Part shown: positions 1 through 9,630 of the stretch, piece by piece
Layout of the letters: every line of letters begins with the position of its first letter
Position numbering within the stretch: the first letter of the stretch is position 1
DNA from: CAVSWT01 sp963775245
Lineage (GTDB): Bacteria; Bacteroidota; Ignavibacteria; Ignavibacteriales; Ignavibacteriaceae
Direction: 5' to 3'
NCBI GenBank assembly: GCA_963775245.1
Contig: CAVZID010000004.1
Location: 37,821 to 101,820 of the forward strand
Length of the DNA: 64,000 bases
The notes under the pieces: model-generated
Database searches by the model: none
What the model was told of the DNA's origin: nothing
What the model saw: only the letters and a program-made list of their open reading frames with translations
Program-made: the position numbers and the translations under genes

Positions 1-59
1 TTAAGGGAAGGGTTGGGATGGGTTCATTGTTTTGTTTAATCATTTGAACCCTCTCTAAT

Positions 60-80
60 CTCTCCCTTGCTAAGGGAGAG
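60..80. repeat. short palindromic repeat (hairpin)
   Basis: Perfect 9-bp stem CTCTCCCTT / AAGGGAGAG with a 3-nt loop, preceded by a GGGAAGGGTTGGGATGGGTT stretch from position 4. It has the same stem length and loop as the hairpin at 16643-16663 inside the activase gene, so both look like members of one interspersed repeat family. The rest of 1-200 is AT-rich with no gene seen. Confidence 0.6.
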
Positions 81-200
81 ACTTATTATAAATCGCATCT
101 TCACATTTTTTAATTCTATCATAATTATTATTAATTTTTTACTTCTTTTAAAACATTATTTGTATTTGGAAAAAATTACATTTTTCCTTAAGCTGAATCT

Positions 201-1565
201 TTATTGGCTGCAACCAACCTCTCTCTCATAAACTGCAATTGTAGAAAGGACTTTATTTGTCGATATATTAATCATTAACTCTGCTTGAGTTAACTGCGAT
301 CTGGCGTCAACAGTTTCTATAAAAGTATTTACACCTTCCTTATAGCCTTTTTCAATTAATCTTTCATAACTGCTTGCTGCTTTATATTTTTTTTGAGCAG
401 TGTAATAATTTTGTTGCGCAGCAATTAAATTGTTTCGGGCAACTGTTTGGCTAAGCTCTAATTGTTTTGTGGTTTGATCAAGACTAAGCTGTGCATCTTT
501 AACATTCAATTCAGCTTCATCGACTTTGTAGCTGTTGCGGAAAGCTTCGAAAATCGGTACACTTAATTGAAAGCCAAAGAGATAATATTTTGAGTCATGA
601 TTTAAATTCCATATTTGGTCCTGTGCTCCAAGATCAAAGAAAGCATTTATCTTTGGCACCCAGTATAGTTTTTTCATGGTTAAAAACGATTCATTCATGC
701 CTTTAGCTGTTTCAAGCATTTTTAGTTCTTCTCTTCCTGAAACATCGTAGTTCCCGGCAAGCATTGAATCGACTTTGGATAACTTTAATTGAATGTTGTA
801 CGAAGTGTCTATATCCGAATCTAAGCTTTTATTCAAAAGAAAATTAAAATATTTTTTTGCTGCTAGAACATTATTCTGTGCATCAACAATTTTAGAGTCT
901 ACATCCGCTATTTCACTTTCAGAACGTAAAATATAAACCGGCAAACCTTTCCCGTTTTTCAATAAGGATTCATTTACGCGCTTGCCTTCATCAGCAACTT
1001 TCAACGCATTTTGATAAATCTTTACAGCAGAGACCGCACTTAAAAAATTATAGTATGCTGTTTTTATATCTTTAACTAATTCTTTTTTATACGCGACAAC
1101 TTCATATTCCTTTAATTGAACCTGATCGCTTTGAATGCTATGATTAATAATTAAATCTGTATTAACAATCGGCATTGTAGTTCTCAGCTTAACATCATAA
1201 TAATGAAAAGGGAAAAAATTTATTTTAACATTATCAAGCTGCGGAAAGCTGTTGCTTTGTGTTAATAAATTTAAAGTGGAGTAAACAGGATTAAGCATAT
1301 CACCAACAGGAATAGAAATATTTCTCCCGCCTTCCCCGCTGGTATAATCACCTTCAAGATTAATTGAAGGAAAAAATAAACTGGTTGCGGTTTTAAGAGA
1401 GTACATTGCTTTTTCAAGTGAAATCTTTTTTTGATTTAGAACTATGTTGTTTGCTACGCCTTCTTTTATATAATCCTCAAGCTGATTCTGAGCAAAAATA
1501 TTTTGCCCGGGTATTACACAAAATAGAAGAACGATAATCCAAGCTGTGGTATTTATTATTTTCAT
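201..1565 (-). CDS. TolC-family outer membrane efflux protein
   Basis: Outer-membrane channel component of a tripartite efflux or secretion system. From the ATG at 1565 it has a signal peptide (MKIINTTAWIIVLLF..., cleavage near IFA-QN) followed by about 430 residues with the repeated long helices of the OEP/TolC family, including the C-terminal helix pattern (KKYKAASSYERLIEKGYKEG). The frame is open up to 1640, but the residues before MKII do not look like an export signal, so the later start is preferred. It lies just downstream of a TetR regulator on the same strand, the usual layout of a drug-efflux operon. The matching pump and adaptor genes would be to the left, outside the window. Family certain, substrate unknown. 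Confidence 0.88.
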   Translation of the reverse strand: MKIINTTAWIIVLLFCVIPGQNIFAQNQLEDYIKEGVANNIVLNQKKISLEKAMYSLKTATSLFFPSINLEGDYTSGEGGRNISIPVGDMLNPVYSTLNLLTQSNSFPQLDNVKINFFPFHYYDVKLRTTMPIVNTDLIINHSIQSDQVQLKEYEVVAYKKELVKDIKTAYYNFLSAVSAVKIYQNALKVADEGKRVNESLLKNGKGLPVYILRSESEIADVDSKIVDAQNNVLAAKKYFNFLLNKSLDSDIDTSYNIQLKLSKVDSMLAGNYDVSGREELKMLETAKGMNESFLTMKKLYWVPKINAFFDLGAQDQIWNLNHDSKYYLFGFQLSVPIFEAFRNSYKVDEAELNVKDAQLSLDQTTKQLELSQTVARNNLIAAQQNYYTAQKKYKAASSYERLIEKGYKEGVNTFIETVDARSQLTQAELMINISTNKVLSTIAVYEREVGCSQ

Positions 1566-1614
1566 ACTCACCATTAAAATTTTATTTAAATATCTGTTAA
1601 ACATAAGAGAATGA

Positions 1615-1629
1615 TTGAACAGTGTATAA
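1615..1629. promoter_or_regulatory. candidate TetR operator, tolC-proximal copy
   Basis: TTGAACAGTGTATAA, a near-palindrome between the tetR stop and the tolC start. It matches 13 of 15 bases of the site at 2294-2308 upstream of tetR. Two similar near-palindromes, one before each gene of the pair, suggest binding by the TetR protein. This is inferred from position and repetition only. Confidence 0.4.
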
Positions 1630-1646
1630 TCATACAACAAAAAATT

Positions 1647-2258
1647 TTATTTAATAAAAGTGTCTAGAACACTTAAAGCATTTTGAATAACTTGCTCATG
1701 TTCCTGCCCATTTATATTTTTTATGGCAGCACCTCTCCGAATAAGGAGAGAAGCCATTCCATGAACCGTTGACCACAATAAAAAAGCTACTGATTCTGTA
1801 TTTTGTTTTTTGAAAAATCCTGCACTTTGGCATTCAGCAACATTTCTGATTAAAAGCTCAAATGATCTTAAACCATGGTCCCAATCTTCCAGCTTGCAAA
1901 TTATTTCTTCAGGAGCTCTTATTATGAACATAATATCATAATACTGCTGATTTTCAATTGCGAACTCAATGTATGCCCTTCCGTGTGCAATTAATCTTTC
2001 CCGCGGGTCTTTTATGCTTTGAGCAGAAAGCTGTTTTTGATAAAGCATTCCAAAACCCTCTACATGAAGTGCGTAAAAGATAGAATCTTTATCTTCAAAA
2101 TAAGTATAAATTGTTCCGGGGCTGTATTCAATTTTTGAAGCAATTTTTCTTATTGATACCCCATCATAGCCATCTTTAACAAAAAGCTGCATTGCTGCAT
2201 TAAGTATCATCTTTCTCATTTCAGCTTTTTCTTTTTCTTTTCTTTCAGTAATTCCCAT
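1647..2258 (-). CDS. TetR/AcrR family transcriptional regulator
   Basis: Repressor-type regulator of about 203 residues. The N-terminal helix-turn-helix is clear (ILNAAMQLFVKDGYDGVSIRKIA, then YSPGTIYTYFEDKDSIFYAL, residues about 18-60). The rest is a helical ligand-binding domain with weak TetR_C similarity. The ATG at 2258 (MGITERK) is chosen over the TTG two codons upstream. It is first in an operon with the TolC protein, so it probably controls efflux in response to a toxic ligand. A near-palindrome 36 bp upstream is a plausible autoregulatory operator. Confidence 0.88.
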   Translation of the reverse strand: MGITERKEKEKAEMRKMILNAAMQLFVKDGYDGVSIRKIASKIEYSPGTIYTYFEDKDSIFYALHVEGFGMLYQKQLSAQSIKDPRERLIAHGRAYIEFAIENQQYYDIMFIIRAPEEIICKLEDWDHGLRSFELLIRNVAECQSAGFFKKQNTESVAFLLWSTVHGMASLLIRRGAAIKNINGQEHEQVIQNALSVLDTFIK

Positions 2259-2293
2259 TTTCAAAACCTAAATATTTATTCGCCGTGAATATA

Positions 2294-2308
2294 TTGAACA
2301 CTGTTTAA
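2294..2308. promoter_or_regulatory. candidate TetR operator upstream of tetR
   Basis: TTGAACACTGTTTAA, arms TTGAACA/TGTTTAA with one mismatch, located 36-50 bp before the tetR start. A 13/15 match recurs at 1615-1629 before tolC. Confidence 0.45.
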
Positions 2309-2506
2309 TTTGTCAAGAGGATTTTAATAAAATATTTGAAGAATATCTTTTTGTCTTCATTTTAAAACATTCTTTGTGATTCAAAAAAAGTTACTCTATT
2401 TTAAATACAATAATAAATATGGATAATTCTAGTAATTGTATTTTTAAATTTTATTGTTTACCAAACTAACAAACTTGAATCTCCTCAATCAGAAAAGTTC
2501 CCTCAT

Positions 2507-4003
2507 ATGAATTCAAAACTTTTACTAATCAGCTTTTTTATTTTTGTAAGTGTATTTAGTTCATTTGCACAAGAGGAAGCGAAACTTTCTGTTACCACGA
2601 TAAGTTCGAATGAAATTGTTATTGTAATTCAAAAGTCATTTCATGCAAGATATGGCGTGGCATATCCTATAACTTATAAATTTGATATCCCGCAGAATTC
2701 TAGCAATTTGCTGTTAATGGGAAAATATAATTCAATCGGGATTTGGAAACAAATTGCAGAAAAAACATCCTCTGATTTATTTAATTCCATAGAAGCTGTT
2801 CGATTTGATTATACAAATAACGTAGCGTATGCATCCGCAGTATTCTCTGGCAATTCCGACTCGCTTTATTTAAAAATGGTTGATTTAAGTAATAATACAG
2901 TTCCAATAATTTACAAGGGAGTTTCAAAATACTACGATAATAGGCAAGCCGCTGTTACGGTTTCCTTTGATGATTGGGAAGATTGGAACGCTCCTAGAAT
3001 TCCGAAATTAGTTCATTTATTTACATCGAAAGGATTATACCTGACTGGAGCAGTAATTACTCATTTTTGTTCAGTTTCAACTTGGCAGCAAATCCAAAAT
3101 GAAGTTGATTCAGGTTATGTAGAAGCTGCTTCTCATAGTCAAACTCATCCTGAAACTCCTTATGCAAATCCAGAAGATGAAGTTAATGGTTCATATAATG
3201 ACATTCTGAATAATCTCAAACTTCCTCCACCCTTCAGTAGTGCGGGAAAAGAATATGTTTACACATGGATAGCGCCGTATGGAAATTTCGATTCAACGGT
3301 TGATTCATTACTAGAGAAATCAGGATATCTTGCTCCTCGTATTTATGCAAATCAGGATACTGCCAGTCCAAGAACATATATTTACGGCGATTCAACAATA
3401 AGTTCTTGGGACTCAACTAGAAATCATTTTGCTCCATTTTTTCCTACTGTTGAACTTGGAGCGCCAAGTTGGGGTGGCGGCGATACTAGTCTTACATCAT
3501 TGAACAATCTTTTTGATACTATCGTTCAAAAAGGAGATGTCTATCATTGCATGTGGCATCCGCAAGTATTAGAACCTGATATAAATAAAAGTTATTTGAA
3601 CAGTCATATAAACTATATTAGTAATCATAAAAATGTTTGGTACGTGAATCTTGGAATCTTATATCTTTATCATTTAATCCAGATGGAAAATTCTTCTGGT
3701 TTGACGGCTGGAATTGCTGTGGCAAATAAAGTCCCGGCATCTTTTGAATTATATCAAAATTATCCGAATCCCTTTAACCCAACAACAATTATAAGATTTA
3801 CAATCCCAGAAAATAAAAGTAATGTAACACTTAAAATTTATGATTTGCTTGGAAGAGAAGTCGCAACACTTTTAAATAAACATGAAGCACCTGGAACTTA
3901 TCAAATTAATTTCGATGCTGAAAATTTATCTTCGGGCATTTATTTTTATCAACTTCAAGCTGACAATTTTGTACTATCAAAAAAAATGATTTTAATGAAA
4001 TAA
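2507..4003 (+). CDS. secreted polysaccharide deacetylase-like protein with T9SS sorting domain
   Basis: Predicted extracellular or surface carbohydrate deacetylase of 498 residues. Residues 1-21 are a signal peptide ending FSSFA. A NodB/CE4-type domain spans roughly residues 140-390: SFDDWEDW (about 151) gives the catalytic/metal Asp pair and SHSQTHP (about 209) the metal-binding His motif. Residues about 417-498 are a type A T9SS C-terminal sorting domain: NYPNPFNPTT, then IYDLLGREVATL and SGIYFYQL. The cargo would therefore be exported by the T9SS, whose machinery is not in this window. It stands alone, with a small barrel protein 376 bp downstream. Substrate unknown. Confidence 0.85.
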   Translation: MNSKLLLISFFIFVSVFSSFAQEEAKLSVTTISSNEIVIVIQKSFHARYGVAYPITYKFDIPQNSSNLLLMGKYNSIGIWKQIAEKTSSDLFNSIEAVRFDYTNNVAYASAVFSGNSDSLYLKMVDLSNNTVPIIYKGVSKYYDNRQAAVTVSFDDWEDWNAPRIPKLVHLFTSKGLYLTGAVITHFCSVSTWQQIQNEVDSGYVEAASHSQTHPETPYANPEDEVNGSYNDILNNLKLPPPFSSAGKEYVYTWIAPYGNFDSTVDSLLEKSGYLAPRIYANQDTASPRTYIYGDSTISSWDSTRNHFAPFFPTVELGAPSWGGGDTSLTSLNNLFDTIVQKGDVYHCMWHPQVLEPDINKSYLNSHINYISNHKNVWYVNLGILYLYHLIQMENSSGLTAGIAVANKVPASFELYQNYPNPFNPTTIIRFTIPENKSNVTLKIYDLLGREVATLLNKHEAPGTYQINFDAENLSSGIYFYQLQADNFVLSKKMILMK

Positions 4004-4379
4004 TTAAAATTCTAAGATTTTCACTTTATTGTATTTTGATTTAATTGTGCTCAACTAGTTAGCAAATTACATTTGACTAATTTTATATTTTAAGATGTAA
4101 ATTTAAATGTGTAAAAATTAACCCGCTTTTTAAGACAATATGTAATAAAATTCCTTTACTGCAAAATTTCTTCGTAATTATAATCTAAACAACAGTTTTT
4201 AAGTAAATAAAAATTAAAATTTCTAGGAAATGCTACTGGCATTATTTATGTGCCCGGTATCATTTTATAAAAAATTAAAAGTTATAATTTAAACCATCAG
4301 AACAGTCCTAATAAAGATTAAATTGTTTCGATTCATTGTATAAAATTTTAAGTTTTTTTTAAAATATAAAGGAGCAAAA
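4004..4379. other. gene-free stretch
   Basis: 376 bp of AT-rich sequence with no ORF, RNA or strong repeat seen. The last bases carry a good ribosome binding site (AAAGGAG, 6 nt before the ATG at 4380), so the promoter of the next gene probably lies here. Confidence 0.5.
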
Positions 4380-5057
4380 ATGATAAAATATTTCCTATTT
4401 GGATTTGTATTTTTATTACTTCAGTTGAGCATTTTTGCCCAAGGAAGTAATAATCCAAATCCATATTGGTCAGGCGGTATGAATTTAGGTTACAATACTG
4501 GTTTAGGTTTTCAAGGAAATATTACCATTTCAAATTTTGCTCAAGACTTCCCTTTCTCAGCAAGATTTGGAATTGAATATACCAGCGTTAATCCAGGAAG
4601 CCCTGAGCAAGCAAGAATAATTTTTATAAATGACGCAACAAATGGAGTTCCTCAGAAAAGCGGCTATGTTTGGGATTTCAGGATGGATTTACTTTATCCG
4701 GTAAAAATCTTTTCCTTCCATAGATCATATCTTTTCTTTGGCCCAAGGTACTCTCAATTTACTGCTAACTTTGAATTCATTGATGGTAACGAATTCTTCA
4801 CTATTAACAGCAATCAATGGGGATTGGGGTTGGGTGCGCAATCCAATTTTTTATTATCACATAGATTGGATTTAGTTCTTACCACCGGATTTGATTATTA
4901 TTTCTTAGGGATAATAGAAGGACATGATACTTCCTATGGGCCTGATGGAGAAATTATTAATGGAAGAAAAAATTATAGTTACAGCGATGCCGATAAAGCT
5001 ATCAATCAGCCTAAGTTTGTTTTAAAAGCTATGATGGGATTTAATTATTATTTTTAA
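4380..5057 (+). CDS. outer membrane beta-barrel protein
   Basis: 225 residues. Residues 1-20 are a signal peptide (ends SIFAQ). The rest alternates aromatic/polar strands (SFHRSYLFFGPRYSQF, WGLGLGAQSNFLLSHRLDLVL) and ends in aromatic FNYYF, as expected for a small porin-like barrel. Preceded by AAAGGAG and followed by a rho-independent terminator, so it is a single-gene transcript. No specific function can be read from sequence. Confidence 0.7.
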   Translation: MIKYFLFGFVFLLLQLSIFAQGSNNPNPYWSGGMNLGYNTGLGFQGNITISNFAQDFPFSARFGIEYTSVNPGSPEQARIIFINDATNGVPQKSGYVWDFRMDLLYPVKIFSFHRSYLFFGPRYSQFTANFEFIDGNEFFTINSNQWGLGLGAQSNFLLSHRLDLVLTTGFDYYFLGIIEGHDTSYGPDGEIINGRKNYSYSDADKAINQPKFVLKAMMGFNYYF

Positions 5058-5083
5058 TTTGAAATAACACTTTGTTAGAATTT

Positions 5084-5115
5084 AATGTCACGATTCACTT
5101 TGTGACATTTTTTTT
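5084..5115 (+). terminator. rho-independent terminator
   Basis: Stem AATGTCAC / GTGACATT, 10-nt loop, followed by a run of Ts on the + strand. It ends the barrel-protein transcript and faces the convergent regulator gene. Confidence 0.75.
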
Positions 5116-5141
5116 ACTCGTATCGACAAAATATTTTTCAT

Positions 5142-6137
5142 TTAATAATTAATTTCTGCAGCTTCCTTATTATACTTCTTCCTATATTCAAGTGGAGATA
5201 ACCCGGTAATTTTTCTAAATGTTGTTCTAAAGGCTTTTAAATCCGAATAACCAACGTCATACATAACTTCTGAAATAGATTTGCGTGTTGATTCAATACT
5301 CTTCTTTGCTGCTTCAATTTTTATTCTTTGCAGATATTCTATCGGAGTATTGCCTGTTGCTTTTTTAAATCTTCTGTCAAAATTTCTTCTGCCTATTGCA
5401 AATTCAGAAGATAAATTTTCAATATTAATTTTCTCATTAAAATTACTTTCTAAAAAAGTTTGAGCTTTTTTTATCTCTTCATCTTCATGATTTTTTTGAA
5501 CATTAAAAGCTGCGAATGGCGATTGACTGTAGCGGTCCATATCAATCTCAAAAAATTTTGAACAAAAAATTGCTGTCTGCCTGTCATAATATTTTTCAAT
5601 CATATATAAAAGAAAATTAAGAAATGAAAATGCCCCGCCGCTAGTATAAATTCCATTTTCATCGGTAATAATTTTATCGGGAACTAAATTTATTTTTGGA
5701 AACATTCTTCTAAATTCATCAGCAGCAAACCAATGAGTTGAGCAGCTTCTTCTGTCGAGCAGCCCTGTAGAAGCAAGTAAGAAAGCACCAGTACATAAGC
5801 TTATAACTTCTGCACCTTGTTTGTATTGCCTGGTTATCCATTCGGCAATTTTTTGATTTTTCCTAATAGACTCTTCATTATAATAACCTGGTTGAAATGC
5901 AGGTATAATTATCAGATCTGTTTTTAATATTGTGTTAATTTCATGATGAGGATGAATTGAAAATAATCCGTTGTACAAATTTATTTCTTTTGAAAGTCCG
6001 GCTAGTTCAACTTTAAAAAGAGAATCTTTACCTTCTTTCTGCCATAAATTATCAGCTCTTGTAAACATGATATATGAGCCAACTATACTGTCTAAAACAG
6101 TTTGCCCTTCGGGGATGATAATAGTTAAATGTTTCAT
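5142..6137 (-). CDS. GlxA-type AraC-family transcriptional regulator
   Basis: 331 residues. Residues about 1-185 form a DJ-1/PfpI-like (class I glutamine amidotransferase-like) sensory domain with the typical SLCTGAFLLASTGLLDRR elbow and STHW. Residues about 225-325 are an AraC double helix-turn-helix (FAIGRRNFDRRFKKATGNTP, then ISEVMYDVGYSDLKAFRTTF). Proteins of this build are transcription factors of the FtrA/GlxA group. It is divergent from the DinB-like gene at 6299, with a 161-bp shared upstream region, so that gene is a possible target. Ligand unknown. Confidence 0.9.
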   Translation of the reverse strand: MKHLTIIIPEGQTVLDSIVGSYIMFTRADNLWQKEGKDSLFKVELAGLSKEINLYNGLFSIHPHHEINTILKTDLIIIPAFQPGYYNEESIRKNQKIAEWITRQYKQGAEVISLCTGAFLLASTGLLDRRSCSTHWFAADEFRRMFPKINLVPDKIITDENGIYTSGGAFSFLNFLLYMIEKYYDRQTAIFCSKFFEIDMDRYSQSPFAAFNVQKNHEDEEIKKAQTFLESNFNEKINIENLSSEFAIGRRNFDRRFKKATGNTPIEYLQRIKIEAAKKSIESTRKSISEVMYDVGYSDLKAFRTTFRKITGLSPLEYRKKYNKEAAEINY

Positions 6138-6298
6138 CGTATTAACTTTTTATTTGAAAAATACAAAAATAATAATGTCTAAATCAACCCTTAAAGATGT
6201 CTAATTTACACATTTTTAAAGGATTGTTTGGATATTATATTTGCAACAAATCAACCTTAATTCAAACGAAAAATTAAATAATTAAAGGATGCAAAAAG

Positions 6299-6798
6299 AT
6301 GGAGCAAATCATAAATCAATTTAAACTTCAAACACGCTGGTTTAAAAATGCAATTGACGGTATTGATGAAAATAATGGAATGATCAGGTTAGATAATAAA
6401 GTAAATAATTTACGCTGGCTTGCCGGGCATCTTGTTACTACTCGATATAGAAGATTAGTTTCAATGAAACATTAATGCAGCACCTTATTTACACCATGAT
6501 AAATTTTTTCGCAGAAAATGCTCCACCTCCCGGGACAAAACCATTTGAAGAATCAATTGAATATCCGCTACTTTCTGAAAGCCGAAATGATTGGGACATG
6601 TATTCGGAAACTTTTATAAAAGGAATGGCTGAATTAAGTGCAGAACAATTATCCTCAAGCATTTCTTTTCAAATTCCTACCGGTGGAAATACGCTAAAAG
6701 ATGCTTTCGCATTTTTTGCAATGCACGAATGCTATCATATAGGACAAATGTCTATTATTAGAAAAGCTTTAGGTTATCCTTCAATGATTTTGATTTAA
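6299..6798 (+). pseudogene. DinB-like superfamily protein, frameshifted
   Basis: Two overlapping pieces make one protein of about 165 residues. The first runs from the ATG at 6299 (MEQIINQFKLQTRWF...RWLAGHLVTTRYR) and hits TAA at 6473. The second continues in the -1 frame from about 6453 (ISFNETLMQH...) to 6798. A deletion of one base near 6453 explains the break. The joined product has the DinB four-helix pattern with metal-binding His in WLAGHLV and in the C-terminal HECYHIGQM. Such proteins include thiol transferases and stress proteins; the specific role is unknown. The 29-bp hairpin at 6848 follows. Confidence 0.65.
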
Positions 6799-6847
6799 CA
6801 TAAACAAGTTATATCAATAACTCATGTTATGCAAAACAAAAAGTTAT

Positions 6848-6876
6848 AAACCCAGTTTCTTAAAGAAACTGGGTTT
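6848..6876. repeat. 29-bp palindromic repeat, family A
   Basis: Stem AAACCCAGTTTCTT / AAGAAACTGGGTTT with a 1-nt loop, embedded in TATAA...TATTT flanks. The same structure and length recur at 55065-55093 and, degraded, at 56681-56716. It may terminate transcription of the DinB gene, although the T run is short. Confidence 0.65.
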
Positions 6877-6934
6877 ATTTCTCTTTGCGTAAGGTAGTCA
6901 ATAACTAATTATTTTTTTTAGAAAGGAAATTATA

Positions 6935-7309
6935 ATGACAGTAAAACAGCTTCTTGAAGATTATTATAATGGTTTTGCAATAAAATCCGGATGGGAATCA
7001 ACCATTTCAGAAGAATTCAAATTTGTCGGTGGAGATATGATGAATACAACTCCAATTGTCGGCAAACAAGCTTACATTGAAGTTATAAATAGATTCTCCA
7101 GACTTTTCACATCAATGCATGTAAAAGAAATGATAGTGGAAGGTGACAGTGCTTGTGTAATTGGAAATTATGATTATGTTTTTCCTAATGGTAAAAATAT
7201 TAATGGCAACGTTGCCGAGTTGTGGAAAGTAAAAGACGGCAAGCTGGATTCTTTAACTATATTTTTTGATACTTTTTCATTTGATCTGTTTACAAAGAAG
7301 TTAAATTAA
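6935..7309 (+). CDS. nuclear transport factor 2-like / SnoaL-like protein
   Basis: 124 residues with the cone-fold pattern of the NTF2-like superfamily: N-terminal helix (VKQLLEDYYNGFA), the segment GKQAYIEVINRFSRLF, then strands ending in DGKLDSLTIFFDTFSFD. No signal peptide. Good Shine-Dalgarno (GAAAGGAAA). The next gene starts 9 bp after its stop, suggesting co-transcription. These folds are isomerases, hydrolases or binding proteins; no catalytic residue can be assigned with confidence. Confidence 0.65.
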   Translation: MTVKQLLEDYYNGFAIKSGWESTISEEFKFVGGDMMNTTPIVGKQAYIEVINRFSRLFTSMHVKEMIVEGDSACVIGNYDYVFPNGKNINGNVAELWKVKDGKLDSLTIFFDTFSFDLFTKKLN

Positions 7310-7318
7310 ATTTGAACC

Positions 7319-7684
7319 ATGGCTTATAATGAAAAACTAACAAAGCGAGTTAGAGAAGCACTTTCTCATTTACCAAAAGTTGAAGAGAAGAGAATGTTCC
7401 GCGGTGTGGCTTTTATGGTGAATGACAAAATGTGCATCAGTGCTGGTGATGACGAGTTAATGTTTAGAATTAATCCTGCAATTCATGATGAAGCATTAAA
7501 AAAGAAAGGTGTTCGCCCTGTTATAATGAGAGGAAGAGAATATAAGGGTTATGTTTATGTTAATGAAAAAGCCATAAAGGATAAAAAAGATTTTAATTAT
7601 TGGATTAATCTTGCTCTGGAGTTTAATAAAATTGCTAAGTCATCTCGCAAAGCGATTCATTCGAAAAAGAAACATAAAAAGTAA
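7319..7684 (+). CDS. TfoX/Sxy N-terminal domain protein
   Basis: 121 residues covering a TfoX_N domain: KRMFRGVAFMVNDKMCISAG, then ELMFRINPAIHDEALKKKGV and YKGYVYVNEKAIKDKKDFNYW. The TfoX C-terminal domain is absent, so this is a stand-alone N-terminal domain of the kind common outside Gammaproteobacteria. A role in competence should not be assumed. The C-terminus is very lysine-rich. It directly follows the NTF2-like gene. Confidence 0.8.
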   Translation: MAYNEKLTKRVREALSHLPKVEEKRMFRGVAFMVNDKMCISAGDDELMFRINPAIHDEALKKKGVRPVIMRGREYKGYVYVNEKAIKDKKDFNYWINLALEFNKIAKSSRKAIHSKKKHKK

Positions 7685-7774
7685 ATACTCTTTTTAAATA
7701 TTTTGTAAATCATTTCTTTTTTTTTATTAACTTCCACTCCATAAAATTGTAATTCACTAAATGGAGATTACATC

Positions 7775-9432
7775 ATGCCTCGCAAAAAGAAAAACCAAAC
7801 CAATGAAAGCCGCAGAAATTTTATTAAAACAAGTATAGCCGGTGGTATCGCAGCAGCCTCACTCCCCTCTTTATCTTTTGCTGAAAAAGCTGTTAACAAA
7901 ATATCTCCTCAAAATAAAATTGAAACTTTTGAATTGGATGAAATTACAATTGACGAAATTAGTTCGGGATATAAATCCGGAAAATATACTGTCCGCTCAA
8001 TAACAGAAAAATATATTTCGCGAATAAAAGAATTTGATAAAGCCGGGCCGGCAATAAACAGTATTATTGAATTAAACCCCGATGCATTAAAAATTGCTGA
8101 TGCACTTGATAAAGAATTAAAAGAAAAAGGCCCGCGAAGCCCTATGCATGGAATCCCGGTTCTTTTAAAAGATAATATTGATACAATTGATAATATGGAA
8201 ACTACAGCCGGCTCGCTTGCTTTAGTTGGATCAAGGCCGCAAAAAGATTCGCATGTTGCAAAGCAGCTTCGCGATGCTGGTGCTTTAATTTTGGGTAAAA
8301 CAAATTTGAGTGAATGGGCAAATATGCGGTCTACTCATTCTACTAGCGGATGGAGCGGACGTGGCGGACTTACTAAAAACCCTTATGCACTTGATCGAAA
8401 TACTTCCGGTTCAAGTTCAGGCTCAGGGGCTGCTACTGCGGCAAATCTTTGTGCTGTTTCTGTTGGCTCTGAAACCGACGGCTCTGTTGTTAGCCCTTCA
8501 TCACTAAACGGATTAGTAGGAATTAAACCAACCGTCGGTTTGGTAAGCCGTGCTGGAATTATTCCTATCTCTCATTCGCAAGATACTGCCGGCCCAATGA
8601 CTCGCGCTGTTAAGGATGCAGCAATTTTATTAAGTGCAATGGCTGGTGTTGATGATGAAGATGAAGCGACACAAAATAAAGAAAGAAAAGCTTATCCCGA
8701 TTACACAAAGTTTTTAGATAAGAATGGATTGAAAGGTGCAAGGATTGGAGTGCTGAGAAAATATTTTGGATTCCTCCCTTCTGTTGATAAAGTAATAAAT
8801 AGTTCATTGGAAATATTAAAACAGAATGGTGCAACTTTAGTTGATCCGATAATTATTGATACACTTGGACAATTTGATAATTCTGAAAGTACAGTTTTAT
8901 TATATGAACTGAAAGCAGATATGGCTGCTTACTTAAAACACCGTGGCCCAAATACTCCACTTAAAACTTTGAAAGATTTAATAGAGTTCAACAAAAAACA
9001 TGCTGATAAAGAAATGCCGTATTTCAATCAAGAATTATTTTTAGAGGGAGAAGCAAAAGGGCCATTAACTGATCAAGAATATATTGATGCATTAGAAAAG
9101 AATCACCGCTTAACAAGAGAAGAAGGAATTGATGCAGTAATGAATAAACATAATCTTGATGTAATTGTTTCCCCAACCGACAGCCCTGCATGGATGACAG
9201 ACCTTGTAGATGGAGATCATTTTCTTGGTGGAAGTTCGCAGTTCCTGCTGTTTCAGGCTATCCGCATATAACTGTTCCGGCAGGACAAGTATTTGGTTTG
9301 CCGATTGGAATTTCATTTTTTGGAAGAGCATGGAGCGAACCCGTACTATTAAAAATTGCATATGCATTTGAACAAGTAACAAAGGCCCGTAAGCCGCCAA
9401 AGTTTTTGGCGAGTGTGGATTTGAAAGTTTAA
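7775..9432 (+). pseudogene. Tat-exported amidase (amidase signature family), frameshifted near the 3' end
   Basis: Piece 1 (7775-9271) encodes a twin-arginine signal (SRRNFIKT, residues about 12-19) and an amidase-signature enzyme with its Ser-cisSer-Lys machinery: Lys in HGIPVLLKDNID (about 132), the glycine/serine loop NTSGSSSGSG (about 212) and the nucleophile region TDGSVVSPSS (about 236). After FLGGSS the frame is lost. The C-terminus (PAVSGYPHITVPAGQ...KFLASVDLKV) continues in another frame to 9432. A one-base deletion near 9237 restores a protein of about 552 residues. The family hydrolyses amides; the substrate is unknown. The last 33 codons have a diverged second copy at 10856-10957. 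Confidence 0.85.
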
Positions 9433-9470
9433 AATCGTAGCCTTAAATCATAATGGTTATATTAAATAAC

Positions 9471-9630
9471 TTACTCAAGTTGACCGCCTATTTGGGTAAA
9501 CCGTTGAAACGGTTATAGATATTCATCTTTTCTCATTAACACCGGGATTAATCCCGGTGTTAATGAGAACCAAAAACTTAATATTTAACTGTTTTAACAG
9601 TTTTTAATTTAAGGCGTTCAACTTGAGTAA
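9471..9630. repeat. MITE-like palindromic element with nested hairpins
   Basis: A 160-bp non-coding unit bounded by inverted repeats of 18 bp (TTACTCAAGTTGACCGCC at the left; 17/18 match on the opposite strand at 9613-9630). Inside are three further palindromes: AACCGTT/AACGGTT near 9499-9514, a perfect 36-bp palindrome at 9532-9567, and AACTGTT/AACAGTT near 9587-9602. There is no ORF. The form fits a non-autonomous mobile element or a folded RNA. It lies between the amidase and the Fic gene. Confidence 0.6.

Noticed and set aside
7319..7684. Competence regulator Sxy/TfoX
   Set aside because: Only the N-terminal domain is present and no competence genes are nearby.
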